Source: DATDDB01 sp035260545 (lineage in GTDB: Bacteria; Pseudomonadota; Gammaproteobacteria; Burkholderiales; Gallionellaceae). From it: DNA of 41,921 nucleotides. Each line of letters begins with the position of its first letter. Position 1 is the first letter of the stretch. The position numbers and the translations under genes were made by a program. Shown one piece after another: positions 1 to 8,984 of this stretch. Below the pieces are notes generated by a model. That model was not told where the DNA came from. It searched no databases and worked only from the letters and a program-made list of their open reading frames with translations. The DNA is taken from contig DATFUZ010000060.1 of assembly GCA_035260545.1 (NCBI GenBank), forward strand, positions 1-41,921, given 5' to 3'.

Positions 1-14
1 GGGGGGGGGGGGCG

Positions 15-30
15 TGTTTCACGTGGAACA
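15..30. promoter_or_regulatory. parS: parS centromere site 1
   Basis: The 16-mer TGTTTCACGTGGAACA is an almost perfect palindrome. It differs at one base from the classical chromosomal parS TGTTTCACGTGAAACA and combines the half-sites of the Bacillus and Pseudomonas forms. parS is the loading site for ParB. The cognate parA and parB genes lie 2.9 to 4.6 kb downstream, which supports the call. Confidence 0.9.
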
Positions 31-77
31 TGCGACCCGCCGTGGCTTGGCCGGGGTTTTATGCGGCGCGCCTACCC

Positions 78-87
78 CTGTGGACAG
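78..87. other. weak DnaA-box-like motif between the parS sites
   Basis: CTGTGGACAG is a partial palindrome. It contains TGTGGACAG, which differs at two positions from the reverse complement of the DnaA box TTATCCACA. Only one copy is visible and there is no AT-rich stretch next to it, so this is not evidence for an origin here. It is recorded because mnmG-parAB blocks commonly lie near oriC. Confidence 0.15.
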
Positions 88-162
88 ATGCTCGTCGACT
101 GTCGTCGGGGGTGACAGGTCGCGACGCCTCCGCCTGCCGCTGCGTCAGTCCGCTCTTGCCTG

Positions 163-178
163 TGTTTCACGTGAAACA
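163..178. promoter_or_regulatory. parS: parS centromere site 2 (perfect palindrome)
   Basis: TGTTTCACGTGAAACA is a perfect 16-bp palindrome identical to the consensus chromosomal parS. It lies 148 bp from site 1 and about 130 bp before the mnmG start. The first 306 bases hold no credible gene: the open frames there lack family similarity and run through both parS sites. The window itself begins with a run of 12 G. Confidence 0.95.
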
Positions 179-306
179 TTGCAGCTTTGCTCGCCAGGCG
201 CAACGCTCCCCCTTCGATTCGTCCGCCGAATGCGGTATCATTCGCCTCCCCGCGTCCGCTACATTTTCAGGACCCTGCCACAGCACCCCATATTCAGGAC
301 GAGCTA

Positions 307-2235
307 TTGGACTACCCGAATACCTTTGACGTGATCGTCGTCGGCGGCGGCCATGCCGGGACCGAGGCGGCGCTCGCCGCCGCGCGCATGGGCAGGTCGA
401 CGCTGCTACTGACGCACAACGTCGAGACGCTCGGCGTAATGTCCTGCAATCCATCCATCGGCGGCATCGGCAAGGGACACCTGGTAAAGGAAGTAGACGC
501 CATGGGTGGCGCAATGGCGGCCGCCACGGACGAAGGCGGCATCCAGTTCCGCATCCTGAATTCTTCCAAGGGCCCCGCAGTGCGCGCCACCCGTGCCCAA
601 GCCGACCGCAACCTGTACAAACAGGCAATCCGCAGCCGCCTGGAGAATCAGCCTGATTTGGAGATCTTCCAGCAGGCGGTAGACGACCTGCTGCTGGAGG
701 GAGACCGGGTGAGCGGTGTCGTCACCCAGCTCGGGCTCAAATTTTACGGCCGCACGGTGGTGCTCACCACGGGCACTTTCTTGTCCGGTCTGGTGCATAT
801 CGGTCAGACTAATTACCAGGCAGGGCGCATGGGCGATCCCCCCGCCGTCAGCCTCGCCCACCGCCTGCGCGAACTGAAGCTCCCCGTAGGCCGCCTGAAG
901 ACCGGTACCCCGCCTCGCATAGACGGGCGCAGTGTCGATTATTCGGTGATGCAGGTGCAGCCGGGCGACGATCCCGTGCCGGTATTTTCCTTTCTCGGCC
1001 GCGCGGAGCAGCACCCGCGCCAACTGCCGTGCTGGATCACCCAGACCAATGTGCGGACCCATGACATCATCCGCGGAGGCCTGGACCGTTCGCCGCTGTT
1101 CACCGGGGTCATCGAAGGCGTGGGACCTCGCTACTGCCCGTCCATCGAAGACAAGATCACGCGCTTCGCCGACAAGGACAGTCACCAGATTTTCCTGGAG
1201 CCGGAAGGGCTGCACACCCACGAGATCTATCCCAACGGAATCTCCACCAGCCTGCCGTTCGACGTGCAGCTGGCGCTGGTGCGCTCCATCAGGGGCCTCG
1301 AGACCGCGCACATCACGCGCCCCGGCTACGCCATCGAGTACGATTATCTGGACCCCCGCGGATTGAAGCGATCGCTGGAATCCAAGGCTATCCGCGGCCT
1401 GTTTCATGCCGGCCAGATCAACGGCACGACGGGCTACGAGGAAGCCGCGGCGCAAGGATTGCTGGCCGGCATCAATGCCGCCCTGTACGCGCGGGACCAG
1501 GAACCCTGGCATCCGCGCCGCGACGAAGCCTATCTCGGCGTGCTGGTCGACGACCTCATCACGCGCGGAGTGACCGAACCCTATCGCATGTTTACCAGCC
1601 GCGCGGAATACCGCCTGCAATTGCGCGAGGACAACGCCGACCTGCGCTTGACCGAGGCCGGTCGCCGTCTGGGCGTGGTGGACGACGTGCGCTGGACGGC
1701 TTTCGAGTCCAAGCGCGAGGCCATTGCGCGCGAGACCGAACGCCTGAAATCGACCTGGATCAGCCCCAGGATCCTCGCCCAGCACGGCGCGGAAACGCGC
1801 GCGGCCGAGGTAGTGGGGCAGAATCTGGACCGTGAGTACAATCTCTATGACCTGCTGCGCCGCCCGGATGTAGGCTACGCCGCGCTGCTTACGCTGCCCG
1901 AGGCCGGTGAGCCGGTGGCGGACGAGAAGGTCGCCGAGCAGGTGGAGATCCAGGCCAAATATCAGGGCTACATTAAGCGCCAGCAGGACGAAATCGCACG
2001 CCACGCGCAGCACGAGGACACCGAACTGCCCGCTACGCTGGATTATCGCCAGGTGCCAGGACTCTCGATCGAGGTGCAGCAGAAGCTGCAGCAGCACAAG
2101 CCGGAGACCATAGGCCAAGCCTCGCGCATATCCGGGGTGACGCCCGCTGCGATTTCGCTGCTGCTGGTGCACCTGAAGCGCGGCTTTCAGCCGAACTCCG
2201 GGCCGGCCGGCCTCGACGAGAACAAGAGCGCGTGA
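307..2235 (+). CDS. mnmG: tRNA uridine-5-carboxymethylaminomethyl synthesis enzyme MnmG (GidA)
   Basis: MnmG is the FAD-dependent partner of MnmE. The complex adds the carboxymethylaminomethyl group to U34 of certain tRNAs. The 642-residue product fits the family length. The FAD Rossmann motif VVGGGHAGTE lies at residues 11-20, followed by the family signature SCNPSIGGIGKGH. The start is a TTG at 307, giving MDYPNTFDVIVVGGG; an AGGA stands 7 nt upstream at 296-299. Reading on to an upstream in-frame start at 187 would add 40 residues with no family counterpart. The stop overlaps the rsmG start by 4 bp (GTGA), so the two are translationally coupled. mnmE, often the upstream neighbour, is not in the window. 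Confidence 0.95.
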   Translation: MDYPNTFDVIVVGGGHAGTEAALAAARMGRSTLLLTHNVETLGVMSCNPSIGGIGKGHLVKEVDAMGGAMAAATDEGGIQFRILNSSKGPAVRATRAQADRNLYKQAIRSRLENQPDLEIFQQAVDDLLLEGDRVSGVVTQLGLKFYGRTVVLTTGTFLSGLVHIGQTNYQAGRMGDPPAVSLAHRLRELKLPVGRLKTGTPPRIDGRSVDYSVMQVQPGDDPVPVFSFLGRAEQHPRQLPCWITQTNVRTHDIIRGGLDRSPLFTGVIEGVGPRYCPSIEDKITRFADKDSHQIFLEPEGLHTHEIYPNGISTSLPFDVQLALVRSIRGLETAHITRPGYAIEYDYLDPRGLKRSLESKAIRGLFHAGQINGTTGYEEAAAQGLLAGINAALYARDQEPWHPRRDEAYLGVLVDDLITRGVTEPYRMFTSRAEYRLQLREDNADLRLTEAGRRLGVVDDVRWTAFESKREAIARETERLKSTWISPRILAQHGAETRAAEVVGQNLDREYNLYDLLRRPDVGYAALLTLPEAGEPVADEKVAEQVEIQAKYQGYIKRQQDEIARHAQHEDTELPATLDYRQVPGLSIEVQQKLQQHKPETIGQASRISGVTPAAISLLLVHLKRGFQPNSGPAGLDENKSA

Positions 2236-2858
2236 GTTCGGATCTGGCGCGAGAACTGGGGCAGGGCATCGCCGCGCTGGGATTGGCAATCCCGGACGCG
2301 GCGCAGCAGGACATGCTGCGCTATCTGGCGCTGCTGCAGAAATGGAACAAAGTCTATAATCTGACCGCCATCCGCAATCCGGAGCAAATGCTCACTCATC
2401 ATCTCCTCGACAGCCTGTCAGTGGTGCCGCATCTATGGCGCGGCCGCTGGCTGGATGTTGGATGCGGCGCGGGTCTGCCCGGACTGATGATTGCCATGGC
2501 CAAGCCGGAATGCCAAGTCGTGCTGCTGGACAGCAACAGCAAGAAGACCAGCTTCGTGCAGCAGGCCATCATCGAGTTGAAGTTGCAAAATGCGCAGGTT
2601 TTTTGCGCCCGGGCGGAAGAATGGGGGCGGGACGCAACATTCGATGGTATCATTTCGAGGGCATTCGCAGAGATGGCAGATTTTGTCGCGGCGACCCGTC
2701 ACCTGCTTGCACCGGGCGGCCGCTGGATCGCCATGAAGGGCCATGTGGAGCGCGAGCGCAAGGCGCTGCCGGGGGATATTCGCATCGACCAGACCATCGC
2801 GTTGCAGGTGCCAGGCCTGACGGGCGCGCGCAGCTTGGTGATATTAAGCCAACAGTAA
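2232..2858 (+). CDS. rsmG: 16S rRNA (guanine-527-N7)-methyltransferase RsmG (GidB)
   Basis: RsmG methylates N7 of G527 in the 530 loop of 16S rRNA using S-adenosylmethionine. The product is 208 residues, normal for the family. The SAM-binding motif LDVGCGAGLPG is at residues 74-84, preceded by the family segment KWNKVYNLTAIR. It starts with GTG inside the mnmG stop, forming a mnmG-rsmG pair that is very widely conserved. parA follows after 22 bp, so the four genes up to parB are probably one transcript. Confidence 0.95.
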   Translation: MSSDLARELGQGIAALGLAIPDAAQQDMLRYLALLQKWNKVYNLTAIRNPEQMLTHHLLDSLSVVPHLWRGRWLDVGCGAGLPGLMIAMAKPECQVVLLDSNSKKTSFVQQAIIELKLQNAQVFCARAEEWGRDATFDGIISRAFAEMADFVAATRHLLAPGGRWIAMKGHVERERKALPGDIRIDQTIALQVPGLTGARSLVILSQQ

Positions 2859-2880
2859 GGTTTTACCGGGGCGGACAGGC

Positions 2881-3663
2881 ATGACTAAGATACTGGCAAT
2901 TACCAATCAAAAGGGCGGCGTGGGGAAGACCACCACGTCGATCAATCTGGCAGCCAGCCTTGCGGTGATGAACCAGCGCGTGCTGCTCGTGGACCTCGAT
3001 CCGCAAGCCAACGCGACCATGGGCAGCGGCATCGACAAGCGCGACCTGCAGACCTCCGTGTATCAAGTGCTGCTCGGCAATCTGACGCTGCCGCAGGCGC
3101 GCATGCGTTCCGAATCGGGAAAATACGATGTGCTGCCGGCAAACCGCGACTTGGCCGGTGCGGAGATCGAACTGGTTGAACTGGAGCAACGTGAATCCCG
3201 CCTCAAAACGGCGCTGGAATCCGTTGCCGACGACTACGACTACATACTCATTGACTGCCCCCCCGCGCTCAATCTGCTCACGCTGAACGGGCTGTGCGCG
3301 GCGCAGACGGTGATGATTCCCATGCAGTGCGAATACTATGCGCTCGAGGGTCTGAGCGACCTGGTGAACACCATCCGCAAGGTGCGCGCCAACCTCAATC
3401 CCATCCTCGAGATCGAAGGCCTGCTGCGCACCATGTTCGACCCGCGCAATACACTGGCGCAGCAGGTGTCGGAACAGTTGCAGCAGCACTTCGGGGACAA
3501 GGTTTACCGCACCATCATTCCCCGCAATGTGCGCATCGCCGAGGCGCCCAGCTACGGCGTGCCGGTGTATTACCATGATCGCTCGTCCAAGGGCACGCAG
3601 GCGTATCTTGCACTGGCCGGGGAAATGCTCAAGATTTCCGAAAGCGTGGCGGAACCCGTATAA
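2881..3663 (+). CDS. parA: chromosome partitioning ATPase ParA (Soj)
   Basis: ParA is the Walker-type ATPase that moves ParB-parS complexes over the nucleoid. The deviant Walker A motif KGGVGKTTT is at residues 11-19, with the second lysine signature of the MinD/ParA family. The segments VDLDPQANAT and IDCPPALNLLT follow as Walker A' and Walker B. The length of 260 residues and absence of an N-terminal DNA-binding extension fit a chromosomal (Soj-type) rather than plasmid protein. It lies 22 bp after rsmG and 16 bp before parB. Confidence 0.95.
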   Translation: MTKILAITNQKGGVGKTTTSINLAASLAVMNQRVLLVDLDPQANATMGSGIDKRDLQTSVYQVLLGNLTLPQARMRSESGKYDVLPANRDLAGAEIELVELEQRESRLKTALESVADDYDYILIDCPPALNLLTLNGLCAAQTVMIPMQCEYYALEGLSDLVNTIRKVRANLNPILEIEGLLRTMFDPRNTLAQQVSEQLQQHFGDKVYRTIIPRNVRIAEAPSYGVPVYYHDRSSKGTQAYLALAGEMLKISESVAEPV

Positions 3664-3679
3664 CTTGCAGGAACGATAG

Positions 3680-4552
3680 ATGTCGAAAGTGAACAAGGGA
3701 TTGGGCAGGGGGCTGGATGCCTTGCTGTCGGGCGGCGGCGCAAGTGCGCCGCAGGCAGACGACGTGCTGCGCGATCTGGCCGTTGGCCAACTCAGGCCGG
3801 GCAAATATCAGCCGCGCAGCCATTGGGATGACAATGCGCTCAACGAACTCGCCGCTTCAATCAAGGCGCAGGGCGTTATGCAGCCCATCTTGGTGCGCGA
3901 GGTAGGGCCCGCCAGCTACGAAATCATTGCCGGCGAACGCCGCTGGCGCGCCGCGCAGCGCGCCGGCCTGGCGCAGGTGCCGGTGCTCATCCGCAAGGTG
4001 CCGGACAGCGTCGCGCTGGCCATGGCGCTGATCGAGAACATCCAGCGCGAAAACCTCAACCCGCTGGAAGAGGCAATCGGCATCCAGCGCCTGATAGACG
4101 AATTCCAGATGACGCACCAGACCGCGGCCGACGCCGTGGGCCGTTCGCGCAGCGCTGCCACCAACCTGCTGCGCCTGCTCAAGCTGCCGCAGCTGGTGCA
4201 GGATCTCGTGGCCGACGGCAAGCTGGACATGGGCCACGCGCGCGCGCTCCTGGGACTGGAAAGCGCGGCAGAACAGATCACCGCCGCCAACAAGATCGCC
4301 GCCGAGGGCCTGTCGGTACGTGAGGCCGAGCAACTGGTGCAGAAGCTGACCCGTCCTGCACACAAGGCGGGTGCCGCCCACAAGACGCAGGACCGAGACA
4401 TTCTCATCCTCGAGGAACGCATTGCCGAAAAGCTGGGCACCAAGGTGGGCATCACCCACGCCGCCAAGGGATCGGGTAAACTGGTCATCGAATATCGGAC
4501 GCTGGACCATCTCGATGACGTGCTGTCCAAGCTGGGCCTTGCCAAGGGCTGA
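3680..4552 (+). CDS. parB: chromosome partitioning protein ParB (Spo0J)
   Basis: ParB loads at parS and slides along DNA as a CTP-dependent clamp, then recruits ParA and condensin. The product has 290 residues. The N-terminal region opens with GLGRGLDALL, a hallmark of chromosomal ParB. The CTP-binding motif GERRWRAAQRAGL is at 85-97 and the second nucleotide-contact motif ENIQRENLNPLEEA begins near 125. A helix-turn-helix region follows (QTAADAVGRSRSAATNLLRLL), then a C-terminal dimerisation segment. Its presumed binding sites are the two parS copies at 15-30 and 163-178. Confidence 0.95.
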   Translation: MSKVNKGLGRGLDALLSGGGASAPQADDVLRDLAVGQLRPGKYQPRSHWDDNALNELAASIKAQGVMQPILVREVGPASYEIIAGERRWRAAQRAGLAQVPVLIRKVPDSVALAMALIENIQRENLNPLEEAIGIQRLIDEFQMTHQTAADAVGRSRSAATNLLRLLKLPQLVQDLVADGKLDMGHARALLGLESAAEQITAANKIAAEGLSVREAEQLVQKLTRPAHKAGAAHKTQDRDILILEERIAEKLGTKVGITHAAKGSGKLVIEYRTLDHLDDVLSKLGLAKG

Positions 4553-4598
4553 GACATTATCTGCGCCTAAAGTGCACTACACCGGAAACCGTCCAAAT

Positions 4599-4994
4599 AT
4601 GAAACTCAAGAAGCTCTTCGTCATCCTGTACTGCCTCTCGGCCGCTGCCTGCGCCAGTGATGCGCCGGCACCCCAGGTCGCGCAGGCCCCGTCCGGCGCC
4701 GAACCTTCCGGCGTTGAACGCGGTACCGGCGCTGCCGGCCAGCAAACCCAGCCTCCTTCGGATACCAACGAAAATGTCGTGGTGCCGGACAACGCGCAGG
4801 TCACCATCACCAAGAAGCGGGACCTGACGATAGAGGAGTACCGCGTCGGCGGCAGGCTTTACATGATCAAGATCACGCCCAAGCACGGCAAGCCGTATTA
4901 CCTGGTCGACGACGTCGGCGATGGCCGCTTCGCGCGCCGGGGATCCGGTCACTTCATGGTCAGCCCCCCGATGTGGGTCATCAAGAAGTTTTAG
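4599..4994 (+). CDS. DUF2782 family lipoprotein
   Basis: The 131-residue product begins MKLKKLFVILYCLSAAACAS, a lipoprotein signal peptide with the lipobox AAAC and the lipidated Cys at 18. A low-complexity Ala/Pro/Gln linker covers about 20-60. The conserved C-terminal domain contains EEYRVGGRLYMIKITP and KPYYLVDD, which I recognise as the DUF2782 pattern found before homoserine kinase in betaproteobacteria. The ATG at 4599 is chosen because upstream codons in the same frame run back into parB without a signal peptide. The function is unknown; it is probably periplasmic and membrane-anchored. It lies 12 bp before thrB. Confidence 0.85.
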   Translation: MKLKKLFVILYCLSAAACASDAPAPQVAQAPSGAEPSGVERGTGAAGQQTQPPSDTNENVVVPDNAQVTITKKRDLTIEEYRVGGRLYMIKITPKHGKPYYLVDDVGDGRFARRGSGHFMVSPPMWVIKKF

Positions 4995-5006
4995 GTTGCG
5001 GCCCCG

Positions 5007-5951
5007 ATGTCCGTCTTTACCCGCGTAACCGAAGCGGAACTCTCCGCTTGGCTGGCCGATTATTCCCTGGGACACCTCGTGGCGCTGCAGGGCATTGAAT
5101 CCGGCATTGAAAACACCAACTACTTTGTCACCACCACCAACGGCCGCTTCGTACTCACGCTGTTCGAGAAGCTTTCCGCCGCGGAATTGCCTTACTACCT
5201 CGACCTCATGGCGCATCTTGCGCGCCACGGGATCCCCAGCCCGGCCCCGGTCGCGAACCGGCATAACCGCTTCCTGGGCGAACTCAACGGCAAACCCGCC
5301 TGTATCGTCAGCCGCCTCGCCGGCGCCTCGCTCACCCGGCCCGATGCCGCAGAATGCGCTGCGGTAGGCGCCATGCTGGCCCAGATGCATCTCGCGGGCC
5401 AAAGTTTTCCCCAGGCCATGCGCAATGCGCGCGGCCCCGAGTGGCGGCGCATGGCGTGCGGCAAGCTGAAGCCCTTCATCAGCGCGGAAGACTGCGCGCT
5501 GTTGGAAACGGAGATTGCCTTCCACGAAGCACACACGCTGGCTCACCTCCCGCAGGGCGTCGTGCATGCCGACCTGTTCCGCGACAACGTACTGTTCGAA
5601 GGGTCCCGCATAGGCGGACTGATCGATTTCTATTTCGCCTGCAATGATGCGCTGCTGTACGACGTGGCCATCACCGTGAACGACTGGTGCGTGGATGCCG
5701 ACGGCGCGCTCGACGCAATGCGTACCCGGGCTTTCCTTGCCGCCTATGCCGAAGCGCGGTCGTTTGCCGAAGTAGAGCGCCAAATGTGGCCGGTCGCCTT
5801 GCGCGCTGCGGCGCTGCGCTTCTGGATTTCGCGGATGTACGATCTGCACCTGCCGCGCGAGTCGGAAATGGGCAACACCCATGATCCGGAGCAGTTCAAG
5901 CGCATTCTGCAGCACCATATCGCGGCCGATGGCGCCGCCATCGGGATCTGA
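5007..5951 (+). CDS. thrB: homoserine kinase, type II (ThrB)
   Basis: This enzyme phosphorylates homoserine with ATP in the threonine pathway. It is the aminoglycoside-phosphotransferase-fold type of ThrB, not the GHMP type of E. coli. The family pattern ESGIENTNYFV lies near residue 31. The catalytic-loop motif HADLFRDNVLF and the metal-binding motif GLIDFYFA follow in the second half. The 314-residue length is normal. It lies 12 bp after the DUF2782 lipoprotein and 2 bp before the next gene, so the three are probably co-transcribed. Confidence 0.93.
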   Translation: MSVFTRVTEAELSAWLADYSLGHLVALQGIESGIENTNYFVTTTNGRFVLTLFEKLSAAELPYYLDLMAHLARHGIPSPAPVANRHNRFLGELNGKPACIVSRLAGASLTRPDAAECAAVGAMLAQMHLAGQSFPQAMRNARGPEWRRMACGKLKPFISAEDCALLETEIAFHEAHTLAHLPQGVVHADLFRDNVLFEGSRIGGLIDFYFACNDALLYDVAITVNDWCVDADGALDAMRTRAFLAAYAEARSFAEVERQMWPVALRAAALRFWISRMYDLHLPRESEMGNTHDPEQFKRILQHHIAADGAAIGI

Positions 5952-5953
5952 TC

Positions 5954-6721
5954 ATGATGCGCGCGCAAAGGGTGGGCATACTCTATGGCTGGATGTGGCT
6001 TAAACAGGGGCTGTGGCTGTTCAAGCGCAACCCCTTCCTGTGGATGTTCCTGACCTCCATCCTCGTGGTGGGCATGGCTGGCATCGCGATGCTGCCTGTC
6101 CTCGGCCAGCTGGCGCTTTCCGTGCTGTTTCCCGCATTTTTCGCCGGGTTTATGCTCGGCTGTCATGCACTTGCCGAAGAGAAGCCGCTCGAACCCGCGC
6201 ACCTGTTCGCCGGGTTCCGCCTCCATGGCACACCCCTCATCTCGCTGGGCGTCATCGGCACCGTGCTCAAATTGATCATCGTCGGCCTGCTGCTGCTCGG
6301 TGGCGGATCCGAGCTGCTGCACCTCATCGCGAGCGGCCAGCAGCCGCCGAATCCGGAGCAAGCGCTGGAGCACGCATTCCGCCAGGCGGGCGTCACGCTT
6401 CCCATCGTCTTTATCCTGTCCATGGTGCTGCAGACGGCTATTCCGTTCGCCGCCATGCTCATCATGTTTCGCGCCGCGCCGCCCGTCCCGGCGCTGCTGG
6501 CCGCATTGCGCGCCGTGCTGCTGAACCTGCTGCCGCTGCTGGTATATGGCCTGATGATATTGCCGTTTGCGATCCTGGCGAGCTTGCCCTATATGCTGGG
6601 CTGGATCGTGCTGCTGCCCATCCTGATCACCTCGCAATACGCGATTTACCGCGACATGTTCCCCATGGCGGGTGACCTGGCGCGGTCCGCCGGGCAGGGC
6701 GAGCCACCGGCCGCAGGCTGA
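5954..6721 (+). CDS. BPSS1780-type polytopic membrane protein
   Basis: A 255-residue inner-membrane protein whose start, GILYGWMWLKQGLWLFKRNP, followed by long hydrophobic segments, matches the BPSS1780 family known from betaproteobacteria. At least five to six membrane segments are visible, around residues 30-50, 55-75, 95-120, 150-175, 185-205 and 210-235. No catalytic motif is seen and the function is unknown. It follows thrB by 2 bp. Its end lies 10 bp from the end of the convergent uvrD, with no clear terminator between them. Confidence 0.8.
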   Translation: MMRAQRVGILYGWMWLKQGLWLFKRNPFLWMFLTSILVVGMAGIAMLPVLGQLALSVLFPAFFAGFMLGCHALAEEKPLEPAHLFAGFRLHGTPLISLGVIGTVLKLIIVGLLLLGGGSELLHLIASGQQPPNPEQALEHAFRQAGVTLPIVFILSMVLQTAIPFAAMLIMFRAAPPVPALLAALRAVLLNLLPLLVYGLMILPFAILASLPYMLGWIVLLPILITSQYAIYRDMFPMAGDLARSAGQGEPPAAG

Positions 6722-6731
6722 CGCCGCCGCC

Positions 6732-8870
6732 TCAGACCGCCGTCAGTTTTGCGTAACCCAGCGCCAGCCATTTCGTGCCGGCGTGCTTGAAATTCACCTG
6801 CACCTGCCCCTCGGCGCCGCCTTTCACGTCCAGCACCACGCCCTCGCCGAACTTCTGGTGAAACACCCGCTGACCGATGCGCCACGGCCCGGCCTCGGCC
6901 ACGGGCCGCGCCACAGGGGCGGCAGCTGCCTCGCCCCGCACCGGCGCTGCCGTGCGCGGCTCGAAGCGCGGCGTGAGCCAGTGCAGCAGCTCCTGCGGCA
7001 GCTCGCGCAGGAAATGGGAGGCCATGCCGTAATTGACCTGTCCGTGCAGCATGCGGCTCTGCGCGAACGTCAGATAGAGGCGCCGCCGCGCGCGCGTCAG
7101 CGCCACATACATCAGGCGCCGCTCCTCGTCCAGCCCGCCATCGGCGTCGAGGCTGTTCTGGTGCGGAAACAATCCCTGCTCCAGTCCTGTGATGAATACG
7201 GTGTGGAATTCCAGCCCCTTGGCTGCGTGCACCGTCATCAGGTGCACGGCGTCGTCGCTGTCGCCGGCCTGATGCTCGCCGGCCTCGAGTGAGGCGTGGG
7301 TCAGGAAGGCGGTCAGGCTGTCGTCCTCGGCCTCGTGCACGAAAAGGGCCGCCGCGTTCACCAGCTCGTTGAGGTTCTCCAGCCTGTCCTGCGCCTCACG
7401 CTTTTTCGCGCCGGTCTCGTTCTCGTAGTGCGGCGCGAGGCCACTATGCTGCAGTACGTGCTCGACGACTTCCGGCAGCGGCAGGCCGCGCGTGTCGTGC
7501 CTCAGCATCTCGATCAGGCCCACGAACAGCGCAGTCTTGCCGCCCGCACGGGCCGCGGCATCCCACAGCGTGGTGTTGTTCGTGCGTGCGCTTTGCTGCA
7601 GTTGCTCTATGCTGCGGGCGCCTACGCCGCGCGCGGGAAAATTGATGATGCGCAGCAGCGCGTTGTCGTCATCGGTGTTTTCCATCAGCCGCAGATAGGC
7701 CAGCGCATGCTTGATCTCCTGGCGTTCGAAGAAGCGCAAGCCGCCGTATACGCGGTACGCCAGCCCGGCCGAAATCAGTGCATGCTCCAGCACGCGCGAC
7801 TGGGCATTGGAGCGATAGAGCAGCGCAATCTCCGACAGGCGCACCCCCTCGTGCTGCAACTGCCGGATTTCCTCCGCGATGAAGCGCGCCTCTTCCGCAT
7901 CGGTGGGCGCCTCGTACACGCGCAGCGGCTCGCCCTTGGTCTCGGCCGTCCACAGGTTCTTGCCCAGCCGTTCGCGGTTCTTTGCGATCAGCGCGTTCGC
8001 CGCATCCAGGATGTTGCCCAGCGAGCGGTAATTCTGCTCCAGCTTGATCACGTCCTCGATCTGGAAATCGCGCATCAGCTCCTGCATATTGCCCACATTC
8101 GCGCCGCGAAAAGCATAAATAGACTGGTCGTCGTCACCCACGGCGAAGATCGCGTTGTCCTTGCCTGCGAGCAGCCTTAGCCAGCGGTACTGCAACGGGT
8201 TGGTGTCCTGGAACTCGTCCACGAGAATGTGCCGGAAGCGCGCCTGATAGTGCTCGCGCAGCGCGTCGTTGCGCGCGAGCAGCTCGTAGCAGCGCAGCAG
8301 CAGTTCGCCGAAATCCACTACGCCTTCGCGCTGGCATTGCGCGTCGTATTCGGCGAAGATTTCCACCTTGCGCCGGGTATAGGGATCGTATGCCTCCACA
8401 TCGGAAGCGCGCAGTCCCTGCTCCTTGCTGCCGCTGATGAACCACTGCACTTCGCGCGGGGGGAACTTCTCTTCATCGACGTTCAGGCCCTTCATCACCC
8501 GCTTGATTGCGGAAAGCTGATCCGCCGAATCGAGAATCTGAAAGGTCTGCGGCAGATTGGCCTCGCGGTAGTGCGCGCGCAGCATGCGATTGCACAGCCC
8601 GTGGAAGGTGCCTATCCACATGCCACGGGTATTGATCGGGAGCATGGCGGCGAGCCGGGTGAGCATCTCGCGCGCGGCCTTGTTGGTGAAGGTTACGGCA
8701 AGGATGCCGTGCGGGCTGACGGCGCCCGTAGAGATGAGCCAGGCAATGCGCGTGGTCAGTACGCGGGTCTTGCCGCTGCCGGCCCCCGCCAGGATCAGGG
8801 CAGAGCGGGCGGGCAATTCGACCGCCGCGCGTTGTTCGGGATTCAGGCCGGTGAGCAGGGAAACGTTCAT
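6732..8870 (-). CDS. uvrD: ATP-dependent DNA helicase UvrD (helicase II)
   Basis: UvrD is a 3'-5' superfamily 1 helicase for nucleotide excision and mismatch repair. The 712-residue product has Walker A AGAGSGKT at 28-35, motif Ia TFTNKAAREM, the DEFQDTN Walker B at 218-224 and GDDDQSIYAFRGA at 245-257. Motif V/VI segments include VHAAKGLEF and VALTRARRRLYL. The C-terminal PWRIGQRVFHQKFGEG segment is characteristic of UvrD and PcrA. The start MNVSLLTGLNPEQRAAV aligns with E. coli UvrD, but AGG abuts it. A GTG at 8888 with GGGAG 5 nt upstream is an alternative that adds six residues. Confidence 0.96.
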   Translation of the reverse strand: MNVSLLTGLNPEQRAAVELPARSALILAGAGSGKTRVLTTRIAWLISTGAVSPHGILAVTFTNKAAREMLTRLAAMLPINTRGMWIGTFHGLCNRMLRAHYREANLPQTFQILDSADQLSAIKRVMKGLNVDEEKFPPREVQWFISGSKEQGLRASDVEAYDPYTRRKVEIFAEYDAQCQREGVVDFGELLLRCYELLARNDALREHYQARFRHILVDEFQDTNPLQYRWLRLLAGKDNAIFAVGDDDQSIYAFRGANVGNMQELMRDFQIEDVIKLEQNYRSLGNILDAANALIAKNRERLGKNLWTAETKGEPLRVYEAPTDAEEARFIAEEIRQLQHEGVRLSEIALLYRSNAQSRVLEHALISAGLAYRVYGGLRFFERQEIKHALAYLRLMENTDDDNALLRIINFPARGVGARSIEQLQQSARTNNTTLWDAAARAGGKTALFVGLIEMLRHDTRGLPLPEVVEHVLQHSGLAPHYENETGAKKREAQDRLENLNELVNAAALFVHEAEDDSLTAFLTHASLEAGEHQAGDSDDAVHLMTVHAAKGLEFHTVFITGLEQGLFPHQNSLDADGGLDEERRLMYVALTRARRRLYLTFAQSRMLHGQVNYGMASHFLRELPQELLHWLTPRFEPRTAAPVRGEAAAAPVARPVAEAGPWRIGQRVFHQKFGEGVVLDVKGGAEGQVQVNFKHAGTKWLALGYAKLTAV

Positions 8871-8938
8871 CCTGCAATTATCCCACACTCATGCTCCCAA
8901 ATCGCGGTGACGCAGCGGCCACCGCCGCTGAATCACGC

Positions 8939-8969
8939 AAAAATGGGGGCCCGGCGCCGTGCGCCGGGC
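8939..8969 (-). terminator. Rho-independent terminator of the small membrane protein gene
   Basis: A perfect 9-bp GC-rich stem, GCCCGGCGC with GCGCCGGGC, closes a 3-nt loop at 8949-8969. Read on the minus strand it is followed 5 nt later by TTTTT (8939-8943). It lies between the 65-residue membrane protein and uvrD, so the two are likely separate transcription units. Confidence 0.8.
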
Positions 8970-8984
8970 AAGAGCTGCCGGCTC

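Noticed and set aside
14..334. Small open frames upstream of mnmG
   Set aside because: They pass through both parS sites, lack ribosome sites and show no domain; the region is better explained as centromere sequence.
406..2289. Long open frame antisense to mnmG, and a similar one of over 900 codons antisense to leuS (33840-36698)
   Set aside because: High GC content leaves few stop codons on the opposite strand of long genes. The translations have no family features and the sense strands encode clear enzymes.
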